This document shows positions 46,736 through 49,035 of a stretch of DNA of 49,035 bases, piece by piece. The DNA is taken from assembly GCA_021780435.1 (NCBI GenBank), contig JAJXYV010000071.1, positions 1 to 49,035 of the forward strand. Reading direction: 5' to 3'. Positions within the stretch are counted from its first letter, which is position 1. Every line of letters starts with the position of its first letter. The notes below the pieces were generated by a model, which searched no databases, was not told where the DNA came from, and saw nothing but the letters and a program-made list of their open reading frames with translations. A program made the translations under genes and the position numbers. Source of the stretch: Pseudomonadota bacterium. Lineage in GTDB: Bacteria > Pseudomonadota > Alphaproteobacteria > Rhizobiales > Beijerinckiaceae.

Positions 46736-48264
46736 GTGAGCCGGTCTGGCGCGTGGACCTGCCCGACGAGGCGGCGACGAGGGCCTTGGCCCAGGAAGTC
46801 GCGGACATGGTCCGCGCCGGCGATCTGGTGACGCTGAGTGGCGATCTCGGGGCGGGCAAGACCACTTTCGCGCGCGCCCTGATCCGCAGCCTGACCGGCG
46901 ACCCGGATCTCGAGGCGCCGAGCCCGACCTTCACCCTGATGCAGGTCTATGACACGGAAGCCTTTCCGATCGTCCACGCCGATCTCTACCGGGTGAAGGA
47001 CCCGTCCGAACTCGCCGAACTCGGCTGGGACGAGGCGGCGGAGGGCGCCCTGGTCATCGTCGAATGGGCCGAGCGCGCCGGTTCCGCGCTCTCCGACGAC
47101 CGGCTCGACGTCGCTCTTTACACGGATGCGAAGCGCGGCCCCGACTTCCGCCGCGCCGAAATCGTCGGCCATGGCGCGGCGGCGCAGCGGCTTGTCCGGC
47201 TGCGCGGCGCGCAGAATTTGCTGGAGCGCTGCGGCTGGGACGAGGCCGAGCGGCGGCACATGCAGGGCGACGCCTCGACCCGCGCCTATGAAATGCTGGT
47301 CAAGCCGGACGGCGACAAGGCGGTGCTGATGATCTCCCCGCCGCGCCCGGACGGCCCGCCGGTCAGGGGCGGCAAGTCCTATAGCGCGCTGGTCCATCTC
47401 GCCGAAGACATCCGGCCCTTCGTCGCCATGGACGAGGCCTTGCTCGCGCAAGGGTTTTCGGCGCCGCGCCTTTTCGCGGCCGATCTCGACGCGGGCCTCG
47501 CCGTGCTGGAATATCTCGGCGACGAGGGCATAATCGACAAGGACGGGCCGCGCCCCGAGCGCTATTCCGAGGCTATGCGCCTGCTCGCCCATCTGCATTC
47601 CCGGAGCCTGCCCGACCAGATCGCTTTTTCCGGCGGGACCTGGCGCCTGCCGACCTACGATCTCGGCGCGTTTCTGGTCGAGGTCGATCTGCTGGTCGAA
47701 TGGTTTGCCCCCCATGTCCTCGGCGTCCAGCTCGCCTCGGGCGCGCGGGCGCAATATGAGAACGTCTGGCGCGGCGTTCTCTCCGGTCCCGTGGCCGAGC
47801 CGAAAACATGGACGCTGCGCGACTTTCATTCGCCCAATCTGCTGTGGCTCGCCAATCGCGCCGGCGACCAGCGCATAGGCCTGCTGGATTTTCAGGACGC
47901 TGTGCTCGGCCCGCCGGCCTATGACCTCGTTTCGCTGTTGCAGGACGCCCGCGTCACCGTGTCGGACGACCTGGAGTTGAAGCTGCTCGGCGCCTATGCC
48001 TATATCCGCAAGCACATCGAGGAGGGGTTCGACGTCGGCGCCTTCGCCACATCATACGCGATCATGGGGGCGCAGCGCGCGAGCAAGGTTCTCGGCATTT
48101 TCGCCCGCCTCGACAAGCGCGACGGCAAGCCCGCCTATCTCGCCCATATCCCGCGGGTTAAATCTTATCTGAAAAAGGATCTCGGCCATCCGGCGTTGGC
48201 CGAACTCAAGGTATGGTTCGAGCAATATCTGCCGCAACTTTTCGCCGAGGAGGCGGTCTCTTGA
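46732..48264 (+). CDS. Fused TsaE (tRNA t6A ATPase)/AmgK-like sugar phosphotransferase
   Basis: N-terminal LSGDLGAGKTTFARALIRSL..PSPTFTLMQVYD..HADLYRVKDPSELAELGWDE (TsaE); C-terminal APH fold TWTLRDFHSPNLLWLANRAGDQRIGLLDFQDAVLGPPAYDLVSLLQDAR. Confidence 0.9.
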   Translation: MSEPVWRVDLPDEAATRALAQEVADMVRAGDLVTLSGDLGAGKTTFARALIRSLTGDPDLEAPSPTFTLMQVYDTEAFPIVHADLYRVKDPSELAELGWDEAAEGALVIVEWAERAGSALSDDRLDVALYTDAKRGPDFRRAEIVGHGAAAQRLVRLRGAQNLLERCGWDEAERRHMQGDASTRAYEMLVKPDGDKAVLMISPPRPDGPPVRGGKSYSALVHLAEDIRPFVAMDEALLAQGFSAPRLFAADLDAGLAVLEYLGDEGIIDKDGPRPERYSEAMRLLAHLHSRSLPDQIAFSGGTWRLPTYDLGAFLVEVDLLVEWFAPHVLGVQLASGARAQYENVWRGVLSGPVAEPKTWTLRDFHSPNLLWLANRAGDQRIGLLDFQDAVLGPPAYDLVSLLQDARVTVSDDLELKLLGAYAYIRKHIEEGFDVGAFATSYAIMGAQRASKVLGIFARLDKRDGKPAYLAHIPRVKSYLKKDLGHPALAELKVWFEQYLPQLFAEEAVS

Positions 48265-48983
48265 GCGCGCGGCCCGAAAAGGCGCTGGTCTTCGCCGCCG
48301 GCCTCGGCACGCGGATGCGGCCGATCACTTTGTCGCTGCCCAAGCCGCTCGTGCGCGTCGGCGGCAAGGCCATGCTCGACCATGTGCTCGACCGGCTCGA
48401 GGACGCGGGCGTGAGCGAGGCCATCGTCAATGTCCATTGGCTCGCCGACCAGATCGAGGATCATCTGCGCGGCCGCGCGGCGCCGCGCATAACAATCTCC
48501 GATGAGCGCGACCTCCTGCTCGATCAGGGCGGCGGCATCGTCAAGGTTCTCGACGAATTCGGCGGCAAGCCCTTCTTCATCTGCAACACCGACGCGCTCT
48601 GGGTCGACGAGCCCGAGTCGCAGATCGCCCGGCTCGCCCGCGCCTGGGACGGCGCGAAGATGGACGTCCTTCTTCTGCTCGCCGACATGAAGACAAGCCT
48701 CGGCGTCGAGGGCCGCGGCGATTTCTTCCGCGACGCCCAGGGGCGGCTGAGCCGGCCCACGCCCGGCGAAAATGCGCCCTATGTCTACACCGGCGTCGGG
48801 ATCATCAAATCCGAGCTGTTCGAAGGCTGCCCGCTGGAGCCGTTCCGGCTGGCGCCCTTCTTCTTCGCGGCGGCCGAACGCGGCCGTCTCTTCGGACTGC
48901 CACTGAAGGGCCGGTGGCTCCATGTCGGCGCGCCGGAGACGATCGAGGAAGCGGAGAAGGTTTATCGGGCGGCGGTCGCCTGA
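48261..48983 (+). CDS. murU: Nucleotidyltransferase, MurU-like (MurNAc-1-P uridylyltransferase)
   Basis: KALVFAAGLGTRMRPITLSLPKPLVRVGGKAMLDHVLDRLEDAGVSEAIVNVHWLADQIEDHL; TTG start overlapping the tsaE-amgK stop (TTGA). Confidence 0.82.
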   Translation: MSARPEKALVFAAGLGTRMRPITLSLPKPLVRVGGKAMLDHVLDRLEDAGVSEAIVNVHWLADQIEDHLRGRAAPRITISDERDLLLDQGGGIVKVLDEFGGKPFFICNTDALWVDEPESQIARLARAWDGAKMDVLLLLADMKTSLGVEGRGDFFRDAQGRLSRPTPGENAPYVYTGVGIIKSELFEGCPLEPFRLAPFFFAAAERGRLFGLPLKGRWLHVGAPETIEEAEKVYRAAVA

Positions 48984-49035
48984 CAGGCGCGCCTTTTGGG
49001 GGAGCCCCGAATGTCCGGGACGGCGCCGACGGCTA

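Noticed and set aside
49011-49035. Start of a further forward gene (ATGTCCGGGACGGCGCCGACGGCTA), addB expected from synteny
   Set aside because: Only about 8 codons are in the window, so the identity cannot be supported from sequence.

Overview
This is a GC-rich, gene-dense chromosomal window from an alphaproteobacterium. It is probably Rhizobiales/Hyphomicrobiales, judging from the EcfG/NepR/PhyR module, DivL, the DUF1134/EipA protein and the 6S RNA upstream of 5-FCL. Most of it is core genome: purE/purK, prpE, yebC, a bestrophin, a YmdB-like phosphoesterase, 5-formyl-THF cyclo-ligase with 6S RNA, rpoD, dnaG, panB, carA, yqeY, rpmE, an ABC exporter, a MotA/MotB-like pair, suhB, the ecfG-nepR/phyR general stress locus, an EmrAB-type efflux operon with a TetR regulator, cysQ, ahcY, divL, a tsaE-amgK fusion and murU. 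I saw no CRISPR array, prophage, transposase, tRNA or rRNA, and no canonical defence system. The points most worth a second look are: (i) a translationally coupled ACP / beta-ketoacyl synthase / split-MaoC mini fatty-acid or polyketide operon (36.8-39.1 kb), bordered by (ii) a 42-bp tandem repeat with an internal 12-bp perfect palindrome; (iii) a heme-oxygenase-like diiron-oxidase-type protein (22.5-23.7 kb) with an HxxxDxxH motif; (iv) a Tat-exported small subunit plus GMC dehydrogenase pair with no adjacent cytochrome c; (v) several inverted repeats that look like operators (upstream of ahcY, clcA and emrA), a near-perfect EcfG promoter, and a structured intergenic region after ahcY. All calls are from reading the sequence. 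No database search was run.
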